Assembly: GCA_958510875.1 (NCBI GenBank)
Contig: OY294068.1
Span: forward strand, 74,998,633-75,062,632
Direction of reading: 5' to 3'
Length of the DNA: 64,000 nucleotides
Origin: Endomychus coccineus
Taxonomy: Eukaryota > Arthropoda > Insecta > Coleoptera > Endomychidae
Below the pieces are notes generated by a model. It did not search any database, was not told the origin of the DNA, and saw only the letters and a list, made by a program, of their open reading frames with translations. Positions 23,381-35,852 of the stretch are shown piece by piece (position 1 is the first letter of the stretch; every line of letters begins with the position of its first letter). A program made the position numbers and the translations under genes.

Positions 23381-24488
23381 TTTCTGAAATATTGGATTCA
23401 ACAAGCAAAGGTAGATATTTGAATACAACAAATCTTCAAACAATATACTGAACGAACATCTAGATCTAGCAATTTCCAGTCTATTCTCACTTTTGAATTA
23501 AATCTTTATTTCATTCAATATCCTTCTTAAGAATTCTATATACTAAACCTTTGCGAATTATATCAAACACTTCCTTAATAATCCTTCATAAATACTAACA
23601 TTCAATCATTCTTCCAAATAACCTACATTTAATATCTTGCATCCCATGCCGGTCAAATTTAATTGCATCTATAGATTTTACCCGGAACACCACTTTGTCT
23701 ATAATTTATAAAAAATTTTCAGTCCCGTCGTAACTTATCTATCACTCAAGATTATCTGCTATTTATAATAGTAATAGTATATATTTTCAAGTTTAAATAT
23801 TTACAACCGAAATTTAATAAATACGTTAAATAGTCAATATATAGCACGAGTACGTAAATACATACTGGTACATTTTAATGTGCTTAAATAATGAATTAAT
23901 GCAATAATAGAAATAAATAATATATACTAATAGTTGTATAGCACAAGATGTAAAGTTAGAAAAGATTTGTTGATCATATAGATAATTGTAGGACATGAAA
24001 ATACAGATATAAAAATGTATATATTTACATGTGCAATAATATAATGAATATACATTTATCTATGAGTATACTATAGATACGATAGTTATTTGCAGGTACT
24101 ATGATATATTCAACTATCATCAAACTAAAAAAAAACAGAATGAATATTGGTTACAATTGCGCTAGAGCAGGGGTCTCCAAACTACGACCAGCGGGCCAAA
24201 TCCGGCCCGCCAGTGTCATTAATTCGGCCCGCGACATCTAATAGCTTATTGTTGTTATTGTTGTTGTGATAAGTTGGATAAAAAGACATAGAATGATAGT
24301 AACTCGGTTTTATTTACTTGCTTGGTGAAGCTTAATGACAAGTATAATACACAGAAAATATAACTTAAGCATAATAACTAACAAATAATTGAAATGAATC
24401 CCACTAACATTATAAACAGATAAACATATAACATATAAAATACTTATAAGATTTATGTAATTGTGACAATAGTTTGTAGTTGTGATAG

Positions 24489-26680
24489 TGGCGGCTCCTC
24501 GAAGAAGGCTAAGGAAGCTCATCCTCCTCACCAATTCATCTTAATGATCAATCTCCATTTTATTTCCTGTTTCTCTGATAATTTTTAAAATTTTACAATT
24601 AATTCCCCGTTCTCAGTAGTTATTTTTAATCTGGCAACAGTGCTTTGAGGCTAGACTCTCTATATATCTCAAACGCTGAGCATGTGTTGTTCAACGCAGT
24701 TGCCGTTTTTCTGACCAGTCCGATCGCCAAATCGGTAAATCAGCGAAAATGGCAACACCCTCTGAAGGCTAGCCTGCGGCAGCCCCTCGCAATCTATGAA
24801 ATACGCCTTGTGCGTTCTGCCGACTGCTGAGTAGTGTAACGGGTTGCGTTTCGAGATAGTACAGAACTTGCTAATAAACAAATTAGATTTCTTTTCGGCT
24901 AGGAAACTTGTCATATGATATTTAAAGATATCTGCCAGTCAATAAAACGTAGATTATTGAGACTACCATTCCTGATGTGAGATGTCACTAAATATCGCGG
25001 AGTGGGAATGTAGGATAGCGGAAATCGGAAAGTAGGCATTGTGGTGTGTACCTTTACCTGGGTAAGTCGAGATTTCGTAATTCATTGTCGTTAATTACAT
25101 TTTCTTAATTTTACTTCCGAAATATTATTCACATCAGGCTATTTAATTTGATTTAGATATATAATTAACTTCTGGATGTACAAAGCCTGATTGTGATAGT
25201 ATTTCGGCGGATTTTTTATCTCGATTTGCCTGGGGGCACACCCGATCATTTTGCAGATAGCATATTTCAAAGAATATCATTTCCATCACGGCATTGATTG
25301 TTGTAACTCTTGTAGGAGGATAATCTATCGGAACGTAGGCAGGTTCTCATGATAATATTTCTGTATTCCTTGTCAGTTTAATTCCGCATTGGCACATGCT
25401 ATTCTTTCGTGATTCGTAAGAGTCGCCATTTTGTAAATCTGATACGTAGTATTCAGAGCTGTCTTCATAAATAGTATTTGGAATTATCACAAGGTATTAT
25501 TCAATTATTGCTTATTGAATTTTTAATTATCAGGACTGCTGCGTTCGCGTGATTTCAGAGTAGAGTAATACATCAATTTGATGCAAATCAATTCAAGTTT
25601 CTAGATTTGTGCTGACTAGCAAATTCAACGTTTTAGTTATTTCCTTTCAATCACAATTTGATTATTTTTCTTTCTATCTCATTTTTTGTATCGACAATTC
25701 AGTCACATATTATTTATTGTTTAAATTTAAGTAATTCTTGTAATTATATAATTCTTGCAGATTAAATTATATTTTTGACTAAATTGATATCTCTTCAAGA
25801 TATCAATTTTGTAATAGTGGTTTACATATTGGGGAAGATAACATTATCGGAGGTGGAATCATTTGGTTATTCCGGCCGACGGTGTTACTTGTCCTTTGAT
25901 CTCAAGTCAGGTACTGTTCGTTCTTTGACATTACAGGATTTGAACGTCTGAGGTTCCTCACCCCTTCACTCCAAGACGGTTTAGTGACTTTCCTGACAGG
26001 ACCAGCTTCCAGTTCCTACGAGTTCCAAGGAGGGTAACATTTTATTGTTGAGTGACCATTATTTCATTTTCTGTTTTTGTTGTTCACCAAAATTGTATTT
26101 CGCTAAATTTTTTAGAGCCATTCGTGGTCTCTTTACTATTTAACTATCTATTCTTTCAATTAAGAAATTGAGTTAATTTTATAATTATTTACTCTAAATT
26201 CTTTATATACAAATTGATTCAATTTTGTAATTGCTTTACTTCAAAATTCAATTTATTTATAAATTAATTCATTATATAAACTGTAAATTTATTTTTGTTA
26301 AATACCAAATTCCATCTGGAATAAATCAAATTGTTAAGTTGAACTTGTATTGTTTTTCTAATTTCCATCAACTAATAAACCATCTCGTGGTGCTTGTATT
26401 CTAGGCTGTGAATTCATTTATTTTTATAGTTTTCTTTAAGCAATTGGCGCTCAGGCAATTCACCAGTCTAGAATCACAAGGCACATTTCACTACGAGCCC
26501 TGAGATTAATTAATTCAAATTGAGCTAGTTGGGACAATATAAACTGGCCCAAGCGGGTCCGTTTCACTGGTGCCCAGCATAGATGGGCTGCCGTTCCACA
26601 TCCGTTTCAGTAGGTCAGTCAGTGCTTGTTTATGTGTTGTCACGCCACGCGAAGTAAGGTTAGATTGTTGTCTGTTGTAA
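24489..26680. repeat. Non-coding interior of the nested hAT, possible LTR leader
   Basis: 24489 (GTGGCGGCTCCTCGAAGAAG) resembles the 5' end of TTF-zinc-finger hAT elements, but the matching right end was not found. TTGGCGCTCAGGC at 26454 and CACTGGTGCCCAGC at 26565 look like primer-binding-site/leader sequence of LTR retrotransposons. No gag or pol is present. Both readings are tentative. Confidence 0.3.
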
Positions 26681-26687
26681 ATTTAAA

Positions 26688-27585
26688 ATGAGTGAGTTAG
26701 TTGCTGCCTTTTAGAAAATCTATTTAGTGGATTAACATATGATGAAAGTGTTTCTTCTAAATAAACGGCCTTTACCGGATTTGAAAGGATTAGTGATGTC
26801 AGGTAACTATCAAAATCGATCATTTAATACTAATAGTAGTATTGACAAGACGAAATTTAAAAAAAAATCATTGATTTCCCTGTAATGCTCCAACTCGATG
26901 GAATTTTACATCACGTGCAGTATTTACCATCCATAAAAATAAAGACAAATTAATTGAAACATTTGATTTTGTATTAAACAGTGATGACTTTTCAACAGAT
27001 CAGGTTTCATTAAATGCCGCTGTTGGTTTAAAATCTTATTTAGAAAATGAAGAATTTTTGTTTTTTCTTGATAATTTTAAATTAATATTTGAACAAACTG
27101 ATCTTATTTTTCAAATTTTACAACATAAATTCACTGATATAATTTATTCAAGAGATCGTTTGAAACATCTCATTGGAAAAATTACAAGTTTCCGTAATAC
27201 AGAATTTCATTTTAATATTTTATTTGAAAATTTTTCGACTGATGAGGCTCCTCCCGCGAAAAGGAGGAAAACATATAATTTGGTAGACAAGAAACTACAT
27301 TATAAACAACTTTTTTATGAAATTTTAGATACTATTAAAGGTCAAATTGAGATTCGATTTTCCGATTTACATGAATTGAAGTTTTTTGACTTGACGAATA
27401 GAAGATTTTTGAATCTTTTGCAAAAGAGTTCCCCAATACACTTTAAGGATAACTTAGTTCTAAAATATAAATTTTTTGTTAAAATAGCACGGCACAATGA
27501 ATTATGTTTACTGGTTGTGAACCAATTTTACTTGTACCAATTATCAAAAGAGATAATATGTTCTTCGGTTAACTTAGATCTGTAA
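26688..27585 (+). pseudogene. hAT transposase (TTF-finger type), internally deleted
   Basis: Starts MSELVAAF, then after a stop reads KRPLPDLKGLVMSGNYQNRS, resembling the segment before the TTF zinc finger. It jumps to APTRWNFTSRAVFTIHKNKD at 26891, which holds the TRW motif typical of the hAT C-terminal half. A long open frame follows (27058-27585) with SLNAAVGLKSYLENEEFLFF, ILQHKFTDIIYSRDRL and a basic PPAKRRKTYN segment. The zinc finger and most of the RNase H-like core, including its first two acidic residues, are missing, so the copy is inactive. It lies on the opposite strand from the host hAT's transposase. Confidence 0.75.
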
Positions 27586-28055
27586 GCATTCTTTGTGTAC
27601 TTCATGTTGGAGAATGTTTTCTCACACAAGTAAGTAGTACCAAAAACAGAAAACAGCCCACGAGAAAATTCATACAAATTATCATATTCTACCAGTGAAA
27701 GACTTCAATAAAATTTGAAAATATTTTTAGTTCTTGTATTGCTAGAGACTTAGGTTGTACACCCATATTTAACAATAAGTGACTGGCTGATTGGCACAAT
27801 TGCCTATTGCCAAAAAAAAAACCTGCGGCACTCGGGGACTGCCGCGGTAAAGCTATTGCATAGCATTTTTTATCTACTTATGCAATTACAATTATTTATT
27901 TATTTTTTATTTATGCAGTATTTTTTTTTCTTTGATATTAATTCAAGTTACACTCATTGAGCGTGGTGACCGATAAGAAAACAATTTTTTTTCTTTTATT
28001 GAATAAATGGGAAGTTAATATCGTTTAAACTTACATATCTTACAATACATGTAGG
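27586..28055. other. Non-coding interior of the hAT unit
   Basis: AT-rich. AACCTGCGGCACTCGGGGAC near 27821 is a GC-rich patch that looks like a transposon subterminal segment; its family is not identified. Confidence 0.35.
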
Positions 28056-28660
28056 TTATTCAGGAATGTTTATCATTGAAACTATAGGTTTATGGTAACT
28101 GAAATAAGAAACATAAGTTTGAGACTTGATATCCTCTAAATATCTGGAAAATACCACGTCAATGGTGGTCCCATATTTTGTTGTGGATTCTTGTGGATCA
28201 TTATTCATTTTCAAATTCAATTTTTCGAAAGAAAAGTTGTCAACCGCTCTGATTTTTTATCAGTGAAGTTGATGTTGAAATCGCCAGCCAAGATAAGTGG
28301 AAATTTATTACCATTTGTACCAAGTATTTTCGACCCTTCTTCAGTGTACTCCAGTAAAGTGCGATTAATAAAATGCTCTACCTCGTCCAATTTTGGATTC
28401 GGAGAAATGTAAATTGCTACCATGACTATGTGTAGGCCATTCCTAAGTTTGCATAAGCACGCACAAATATCTCCAACAAATGAGCGCCTAACATTAACAT
28501 CGCTAACGTGTGCAATATTTATTTCAATATTCGGAGTCATAATATTAGTGACATTATTATTATTTTGGTAAATAGCTACCCCACTTTTTGGAACAGTATC
28601 TACAACAGTATATATACCTACATGTATACTTACGGGGCGCACATGCGGTGAGTGTGGCAT
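28056..28660 (-). pseudogene. EEP-type endonuclease domain (Helitron/Helentron-like)
   Basis: Minus-strand frame with GVAIYQN, SFVGDICACLCKLRNGLHIV, VAIYISPN, LILAGDFNINF (the GDFN motif of endonuclease/exonuclease/phosphatase folds), then after a 1-nt shift near 28220 NDPQESTTKYGTTIDVVFSR and YFSYHKPIVS, ending in TAA. The catalytic GDFN and terminal SYFSYHKP (His) motifs are present. The STTKYGTTID..F and SYFSYHKP pattern is one I associate with endonucleases of Helentron-type elements that also carry a PIF1 helicase; a LINE origin is the alternative. No helicase or RT lies beside it. Confidence 0.65.
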
Positions 28661-28838
28661 TATAAAGATATGATAGATACCTATACACCTATATACTTTC
28701 TCACAAACAGCTGCTTACGTATTCGTCCGATTTCGGAGCAGCTCGCCTCGATCCGTGCGAGCTTCGTACAGTCGTACCATATACATACACGCTAAGCGAA
28801 CGCTCGGCCGAGCTACATGGTAGGCGGAGTGGGGGGTG

Positions 28839-30105
28839 TTAGGTTTTATTTTCGTTACGGAATTTCTTCATTCGGTCGCTATGCAATAGCCTTAAAAAGT
28901 TTTGATATTTGTTCTTAATTATATTACTGCACTGTAAATCAATAATTTCCATTTGATGTTCCGGGGTTACGGTTTCAATGTCAGTCTCAAAAGGATTTTG
29001 AAAAATCTCAATTTCGTTCGCAATGACATCAAAGTCTGAGAAACGAGTATCAAAATTTATCTTCAAAACACTCAAACCTTCGATTGCATAATCGACGGGA
29101 AACTCAGTCTCATTACTGTGGGTGAGTATTTCACATGTTTTAAAATGTGTGGAACATTTTTTACGTAATTGTGATTGGAGTTGGTTTTCTCATTGCAATT
29201 TCAAATTCAGTTCGTTCATATGTTTTGTCAAATCGACATAGAATGCTAACTTCCACAGCCATTCGCTATTTAGTAATTCGGTAAGAGGGCGATGCTTTTC
29301 ATTCAACAAAATGTCGATCACTACTCGAAGTTCAAAAAAGCGCCGGAGGACTTTTCCGCAACTAAGCCACCGTACGGCAGTATGATATGGTAAGTCATTT
29401 CCTCCAATCAGTGGATCTGATAAAATTAACAACTGATATGACTGGTTTTCGAACTTCAGACATATCCAAACATTTCCCGCACAAGGACTGTTGTTGAATG
29501 ATACAATGTAAGACTGATGGTTTTGAACCACCATCATTTTCTACAGCCTTCTACACAAGAGCAACCACTCCTTTATTTTTACCACACATGTTTTTACCTC
29601 CATCAGTAACTCATCCAAGGCCAGAGAAGGCCTCTCAAGATGTCCATTTTTGTGAGACAGTTGAGATGATATATGTTCTGCGATGTCTTCTACTCTCCGA
29701 GCCACGGTGTTTGCTGACGTTTAAAATTACTTTTCCTTTTCGGGGCACATTTCTTCGGCTACTGCATTTACGTATTCTTTGATCATTTCTCCATCGGTGA
29801 ATGGTTTTCTACGTTTCGCAATTTCAAGAGCCACACAAAGCTGGCGCGAGTTGCAGCCTCTTGTTCAGTATTGAGTTTTGCAAACAAAGATTGCTGCGAT
29901 TACAATCCGCGCTTCAAAGCTTCAAATTTTTCCGCAAACTGTTCCGTTTCATGATGAGGATAATATTATATTCTTTGAGAACGACTATGGTTTCATTGCA
30001 AATCAAACATAGTGCCTTCTTACTGAACTCATTTACGAAATATTGAAAGTTCCATTAATCTTTGAATGTTCTGCATTCACTGTCTACTCTTCGATTCTTT
30101 TCCAT
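28839..30105 (-). pseudogene. hAT transposase, GTF2IRD2/ZBED-like
   Basis: Begins MEKNRRVDSECRTFKD, then WNFQYFVNEFSKKALCLICN, an N-terminal zinc-finger-like segment of this family, broken by stops and shifts. Later pieces are YHTAVRWLSCGKVLRRFFEL, then EWLWKLAFYVDLTKHMNELN, the signature helical part of GTF2IRD2-type hAT proteins (pattern YH..VRWLS.G.VL.RFFELR, then WL.DLAFL.D...HLN.LN). The C-terminal piece is MSVLKINFDTRFSDFD, then a charged tail ending in KKFRNENKT. Multiple frameshifts; no intact frame over 120 residues. It is the gene of the enclosing hAT at 24168-30620. Confidence 0.85.
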
Positions 30106-30782
30106 ACTAGTAAATCACACACAAAAACAACAAGTCAAATCAAAATACTGTTACTAAAATGTCTTTCAAACATAAGCAAAAACACGCTTTAAGGAGTTAG
30201 GCTACTTTATTTCACAACATACAGTTTCGCTTCCTTCACCTTCCCTAGGCGGACTGTGAGTGAGTGAGTGGAATACACCAGAACTTTCTTGAAACAACGA
30301 GATTATTCGCAAATGTTTAATTGTTACTGCGCTTTTGACAGTACTACCAGCGCTATCTGTTAGCGATAAAGGGTACTACCACTACCTATTTCCGCGTGTC
30401 ACCACCAGGTGTCTTCAAGTGTCGCTGTCGTAAAAGTACAGTTAGTACACAATAGTAATCGAACTAGCGAATTTAGCAAGCGTATGCTCACTCAGGGCGC
30501 GTACTCGGCGACTAGTCTAGAAATTATAGATAATGGCAGGAAAATTAAAACGTTTTTGGCTCTCGGAACTTAATGGAGTAAACAGTATGGCACTAAGGCT
30601 GGAAAGTTTGGAGACCCCTGCGCTAGAGTATTAGACATTTTTATGTCAATTTGGGAACATATCACTTTTTGGAGAAATTAATATGTGTCTTACACAAATT
30701 TTTGAATATAGCGAATTCACTCTGTTTTATATGGTTAGGTAGTTTGTGGAACATTTTTCGCTCCAAGTAATAATAGCTACTA

Positions 30783-30983
30783 GTCCAGGCAATAAGGCGG
30801 GAAAAAGGCCATAATAAAAGGAAAATATATAGTAAGCTAGAACTTCAAAATTTTTTTTGCATTTTGTTTCTAATACCCCATAGATCATTCATGACTATCA
30901 AGACCGCGGGGGTTGACCTTTCTACCCCCCAAAATTCTAGCTCATTATATTTTTTTTTTTATTTTCCGGTTCGTTGCCTGGAC
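30783..30983. mobile_element. GTCCAGGCAA MITE, short copy
   Basis: Ends GTCCAGGCAATAAGGCGGGA and TCGTTGCCTGGAC, flanked by TA on both sides. 201 bp. It has the outer arms of the two large foldbacks (ATAGATCATTCATGACTATC, AAGACCGCGGGGGT) but none of the 142-bp tandem units. Confidence 0.8.
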
Positions 30984-30989
30984 TATACG

Positions 30990-32900
30990 TTGACCAACTG
31001 ACTTTAGCATACGTGAAACAGATAAGCTATTTGAATTTCTTATGCTGTATAGGTATATCGTCTGCTATTAATGTCCTCTTATCAGTGTATATTATACGAT
31101 TGGTCAAAATGAGGTGGGATAATCGTCTACAATCTATAATCTTACCTTTACCTTTTCTGTACCAATAAATTCCTTCATATTCATAATGGAATATCACAAA
31201 GTAATGGACAAATCAATTCAAAATTTCAATAATATAAGTATATAGTGATAATGTTTTCAACAATTTATAACTTTACTTTATTTATTAATTGGTAGCTCCA
31301 CATTGTTAAGAATAAAAAATATTGTTGGAGAACACAGTTATTATGAGCTAGAATTCAACGTTACATTCACTCTTGCCTTATTCATGAATAATGTGGGCAA
31401 AAGGACTAAGCATTTCTGATTAATTGTAATTACGGTTTGTTCTTCATTGGACCTTTTGAAGAAGTTCGTAGGGCCGAAACATACTTAAAGTCAAAATGGG
31501 TCAGTTAATTTTTGTTTGAATTATAATTATGCTGTTTTTTTCTCCAAATATCAGTGGTATTATATTGAAATTGTTGAGTCTGTACAATTTTGACGTACCT
31601 ACCAAAAACATAGATGCCACTTTAAAAACATAGATGCTAACAAAAAAAAGATGAAGACCACTTACTGAAATCTGGTCAATCACACAGTAATGAACCAAGT
31701 ATCTGAATCGTAAGTTTATGAAAGTCACCGATGCAGCGTTTTAGGATTTTATAAAATAATTCTTTGCTTTTAAATTTTAAAGCATTTATTGCATGACGGA
31801 TTACAAGAATAATTGAAGAAACAAGTTCACTGCACTGCACGAGGAGATTAATAAATACACGCGTGAAAAAATGAAACAGCACAACGAGTTAAGCACAGTA
31901 ATCAGACGGGAATAAACTTACTCAAGAGAATTTATTATATAATCTCTAATTATCCTGAAAGACGGAAATACAAAAGAACAACTTCGAGGAGTATGTTAAA
32001 TTTACTAATGCTATAAGTTGAGGAAGTTCGAATTGCTACTTCTACAATCAATTATTTCAAATGACGACCGTATCAAGGCAAGCATCGAGAGCGGCTCATC
32101 GTAATGGAAGACAAGACCCAGTTGGATACTCACTACACTTGCCTCCGAGAAACATAAAAACAGACATTTTATCCAACAGAAATTCCTGTTTCATATTCTT
32201 AGAAGGTTTTTATTTACATTCACAGTATGGAATATTATGGATGACAGACATATTCCAGAATAATCTTGGGTTTGAGGATGGATTTCGCTTCATAGGATCA
32301 CAACTCTGAAAACTGGACCAACTTGTATTCACGAGTATTCAAATTCAAGTATGAGATATGTTTCCATAATATCAACATGCAGAAAGCGAAATGAAAAAAA
32401 AACGAAAAATATGCATATTTAAGAATTTAAAACAAATCAGCTTCTGAAACTATGGATACACTATAACACTAATAAGTATGATATAATCACCATTATTCAC
32501 TAAAAATACAGAAAGTATATCCACAACAGAAATGTTGAAAAATAGTTTTTATCATTTCCTGGCTTCATTATAAGGATTTCAAATAAATTGTATACAGGCA
32601 TTGGCAGTTTTTTCCCGCTTCACGGGCACCATATTGGATTATTGCAATATTTTTCAATATTTTTTCAATGATTTCTATATATTGTGAGTGACCGTATTGT
32701 TTGCAAAAACAGATTTTAGAAACGGAGAAGAATAAGGATGTGATAAAACTTTATTGCAAATATAATAGAAACAGTATTGAGACATCCATCGGAAATATTT
32801 ATCCCGAAAGATGACTAGAAAATGTGATTTGAACAAATGAAATCACTTTATTTACAAAGAATTTCTCCAACTGATCTCTGAACGAAAAATCAGGTTGTAG
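30990..32900. other. No gene recognised
   Basis: AT-rich. The frame at 32061-32309 (starting MTTVSRQASRAAHRNGRQDP) has no recognisable domain. GGGCCGAAACATACTTAAAG near 31468 is faintly like the 3' half of the PLE hammerheads but lacks the core. Confidence 0.4.
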
Positions 32901-32906
32901 TATCGA

Positions 32907-33112
32907 TTTTTGAAGACTATTTAGATGATCTACCTCTGGCTAACTACAACGGTATCGTGTGTCAACCCGATGGGGCTTCGCCACCCAATACAAGACAAGT
33001 ATCTCATTATTTTACTGAGAGGTTTGCTGACAGATGGATAGGGAATGAAGGACCGGTGATGTGTCCAGCAAGGTCTCCAGATCTCAATGTTCCAGATTTT
33101 TATGGGCTACCC
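32907..33112 (+). pseudogene. Mariner-type transposase, catalytic middle part
   Basis: Encodes FEDYLDDLPLANYNGIVCQP, DGASPPNTRQVSHYFTERFA and WIGNEGPVMCPARSPDLNVP, then DFYGLP and a stop. This matches the DDE core of the DUF4817 mariner group: QQDGAPPH carries the second Asp and W.ARSPDLNPLDFFLWG the third. Both Asp residues (in QPDGA and SPDLN) are kept; FQQ and FFLWG are degraded. It abuts the LINE remnant on the other strand. No TIRs seen. Confidence 0.85.
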
Positions 33113-34180
33113 TAAAAGATAGCAGTTGAGGCCAGAGAGAATACCATAATATTGAGTACCTTCAACAATATTGTTTTAAAACATATAGAAGAGAAATAAA
33201 TCATGCAGTGCATCTCATCCGATGGCATCCCCATAATGGGATCGGTTTCCAACTCGTTGTACATCTTACCGTGCAATTTGATTATATGCGCTTGCCCTCT
33301 GGCCAGTCTTCTGGTGACTGACCTGGCTTCGCATTTTATGCAAATGTCAAGTGGCGGTATGTACAGCAAGACTTCTAAAGAGGATGTTGGGGTTGTTCTC
33401 ATAGCTCCCGTGGCAGCCAGGCAAGCTTGCCTTTGAATGCTCCTTAGTCTTCGAATCGTCCCAGCGTGCTGCGCGTTTGGCCACCATACCAGCGAGTCAT
33501 ATGCTATCATGGGTTTAATGACCCTGGTGTATAGCCTTGTGATCATTTTTGGTTGTAGTCCCCAGTTTTTCCCAAACATTCTTCTGCATAGGTTGGGGCT
33601 ATCTGGCTTTTTTGGATTATTTTCTATAGGTGTTGATTCCATGTCAACTTATGATCAAAAATAACTCCTAAGCATTTTGACTCTTGTGCAATTAGAATTT
33701 CTTCTCAATTCAGAGCTGGTGACTCTCAGTACCTTCTTTCTAGTAAAGACAACTATGATGATTTTAAGAGGATTTACGGTAAGTTCCTCCTCTTGACACC
33801 ACTTGTTTATTATGTAGAGCCGTTTGTGTGAGCTGTTCCTGCGAATTCGCCTATATATATGCTAGCCTTATCAATAGTTCATCCACAGATGAGGTGATAA
33901 CACTCCTCCTTGCTGGCATCCCCTACCAGCTCTACCTGTGACTGTGGTTTCGCCGATTGATGATATGATTATCCTTTTTTCCAAGTAGGCGTTTATACAC
34001 TGGCACAAGAGGGATGGAACCCCTTTTATTTCTAGAGCCTTGGTAATTGACTTTGTTGATGCATTATTGAAAGCACTCTCGATGTCGACAAACGTGGCCA
34101 TGGCTACATGAAGTAGCCTGAAACTTATTCCAAATAGAACACTCTGTATATTATAACATATTTTGATGAAGTTTCCCATA
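33112..34180 (-). pseudogene. LINE RT, C-terminal half
   Basis: Minus strand, 34179 to 33871: ATFVDIESAFNNASTKSI (RT motif A, pattern LDIEGAFDN), then CQCINAYLEKRII and RGCQQGGVLSPHLW (motif B, RGCPQGGVLSPLLW). The YADD block is missing. From 33830, LYIINKWCQEEELTVNPLKI (thumb) and, at 33642-33112, LCRRMFGKNWGLQPKMITRL, VIKPMIAYDSLVWWPN, then RSIQRQACLAATGAMRTTPT and SLEVLLYIPPLDI. The CRR..GK.WGL.PK and TGAMRTTPT blocks are typical of R1/jockey-like elements with a following RNase H. Frameshifts and the lost active site make it inactive. Confidence 0.85.
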
Positions 34181-35540
34181 AGGTTCTTTCAATGTAGGGG
34201 TTTGGTACATTATGCTGATTGTTTTACGAGATTGGGCAACTCTTATTTCAGTTTGACAGTAGGAATCGTTTTCCATGGCACTCTATAGCAAACATAATAC
34301 AAATCCATCATCCGTACTTTCAAAACTGAATATTTCAAGAAAGTTCGGTATAGGAAATGATTAATTAAAGTTGAAGAACATTGAACGATCTTTCTAACTT
34401 CGTTATAATACACAGGATGATCCATTAGAAACAGTTGAGTAATCTTTACATATGCGTTTGAATCACCCTGTAACGCAATAATCTAACTTCATACAAGAAA
34501 TGTGTAAATTGAATTAAAATACACAATATTAAAAAAATAATGTAATAAAAAAGAAGTATGAATGTCCGTTATTAAAAAACATTCAGGGCATTACAATGGA
34601 CCTTCTGTATAAGGTGGCAAAACTTTATATTGAAAGAATCCCCATGGATAGCTTTATCGAAATATGTTAGCATAAAATAAGAAAGGTTGAGTCTACTTCC
34701 GGTGGTTGGATGCTCTAAATATTTAGATCCACTGGGCATATGCAAAAGCGATATACCACAGATATTCAGAATTTTAATTGCATCTTTCTCTAAAATACCC
34801 AATGAGATGGCGCAGAGAATCACCCTAATATAATATGAGCAACTGATTGGTTTGAAACGTCAAGGATCTATAATAACTCGTAGAATAAATGAAAATATTG
34901 TTTCGGACTTTGAGCAGACCACACATAATTGAGAAAGTCTCAATTCAATATTGAACGATAGTACATAATAAGAATATTGATTCTATATGTAACAAATAGA
35001 ACTAAACTAATCCACAAAAGCTTAAAATGTTTTTATATGGATACGGATATGCCGTCATTATGCAACTGTTTGAAAGTGAACGTTCAGTTATCGATTTCTG
35101 GAGATCTGTCAAGTTCAAAAGTGCAGAGGGTAGAAGAACCCGAATCTAAACATGCTGATCTAATTTTAACTCGACTGTTTACATTTGGATGGAACTGCGA
35201 TGACACACACCTATCCAGTTCCCTACGCCCGTTTATGAAGTCAGTGGGGCATAAGTGGCAATGTAAATCCATATGGAAAGGATCGATAACAGGCCAAAAT
35301 GGCTGTGTCGGTCACTCAACTTCGTAACGTAGAGAAGCATCGGATAAGCCGTGATAATATGCGATTACGTTTATTCCAGGTTTTACGGTCGTTGCCTTTT
35401 TATGGTCAGCTTCTAAGCTAGTTTAATCCAGTACATACACGATTCATGAAACAATTCATTTTCTTTACAGTTGTGTAGATTAGAACATAATTTCACAATG
35501 AATTGTTTGTGGAAATGTATTTACTTTATATTATTGATTA
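34181..35540. other. No gene recognised
   Basis: The frame at 34977-35327 is open for 116 codons in a GC-richer patch but shows no family motif on either strand. Confidence 0.4.
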
Positions 35541-35545
35541 CTTGT

Positions 35546-35628
35546 ACCGGGATATCAAAAATTATCTTGGTCGAGGGTGGTTGTGGAATCTAAAACGTGT
35601 GTCTTACTTTACGTTTGAAATAATTGTC
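35546..35628. repeat. Dispersed repeat, inverted copy of 17851-17932
   Basis: Starts ACCGGGATATCAAAAATTAT. It lies just upstream of the PLE terminal sequence at 35660; whether it belongs to the PLE is unclear. Confidence 0.7.
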
Positions 35629-35741
35629 ACTGTCACACTGACATCATCAATAACAATAATAAAGATTCTTGACCCAGTATGAATTATATATAAAAATTCT
35701 TGGGAAATAGATCACAATAACACTCTGTTTTAAAATTTTTT

Positions 35742-35783
35742 GTCTTTACGTACGTTTCGGTCTCGCGACCATCATCAGAAGAC
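35742..35783 (-). ncRNA. Hammerhead ribozyme (PLE terminal repeat)
   Basis: On the minus strand: stem I GTCTT/AAGAC, core CTGATGA, stem II GGTC-GCGA-GACC, GAAA, a very short stem III over ACGTACGT, and a GTA cleavage site before AAGAC. All canonical core bases are present. Differs from the copies at 36379 and 39117 by one loop base. Confidence 0.85.
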
Positions 35784-35852
35784 TTATTACTTCAATAACC
35801 TGATTACTCAGAAATAATAATAAATTTTAAAACAGAGTGTTATTGTGACCTA

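Larger units (their letters stand above)
24168..30620 (-). mobile_element. hAT transposon, 6.45 kb, with nested insertions
   Basis: Ends CAGGGGTCTCCAAACT (24168) and its near complement AGTTTGGAGACCCCTG (to 30620), flanked by a perfect 8-bp duplication CGCTAGAG (24160-24167 and 30621-30628). These are diagnostic hAT ends, of the type linked to GTF2IRD2/ZBED-like transposases, and such a transposase remnant is encoded on the minus strand at 30105-28839. The left two-thirds hold unrelated insertions: a second hAT, a possible LTR leader and an EEP endonuclease. Confidence 0.9.

Noticed and set aside
31455..31495. Hammerhead-like GGGCCGAAACATACTTAAAG
   Set aside because: Lacks the CTGATGA core and a closing stem I; only the 3' half resembles the PLE motif.
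34412..34472. Mini-MITE with CAGGATGAT and ATCACCCTG ends
   Set aside because: The left end is not preceded by TA and the inverted match is only about 9 bp, too weak to support.
34977..35327. 116-codon open frame as a host gene
   Set aside because: No domain, no convincing splice sites or start context, and the opposite strand is equally open.
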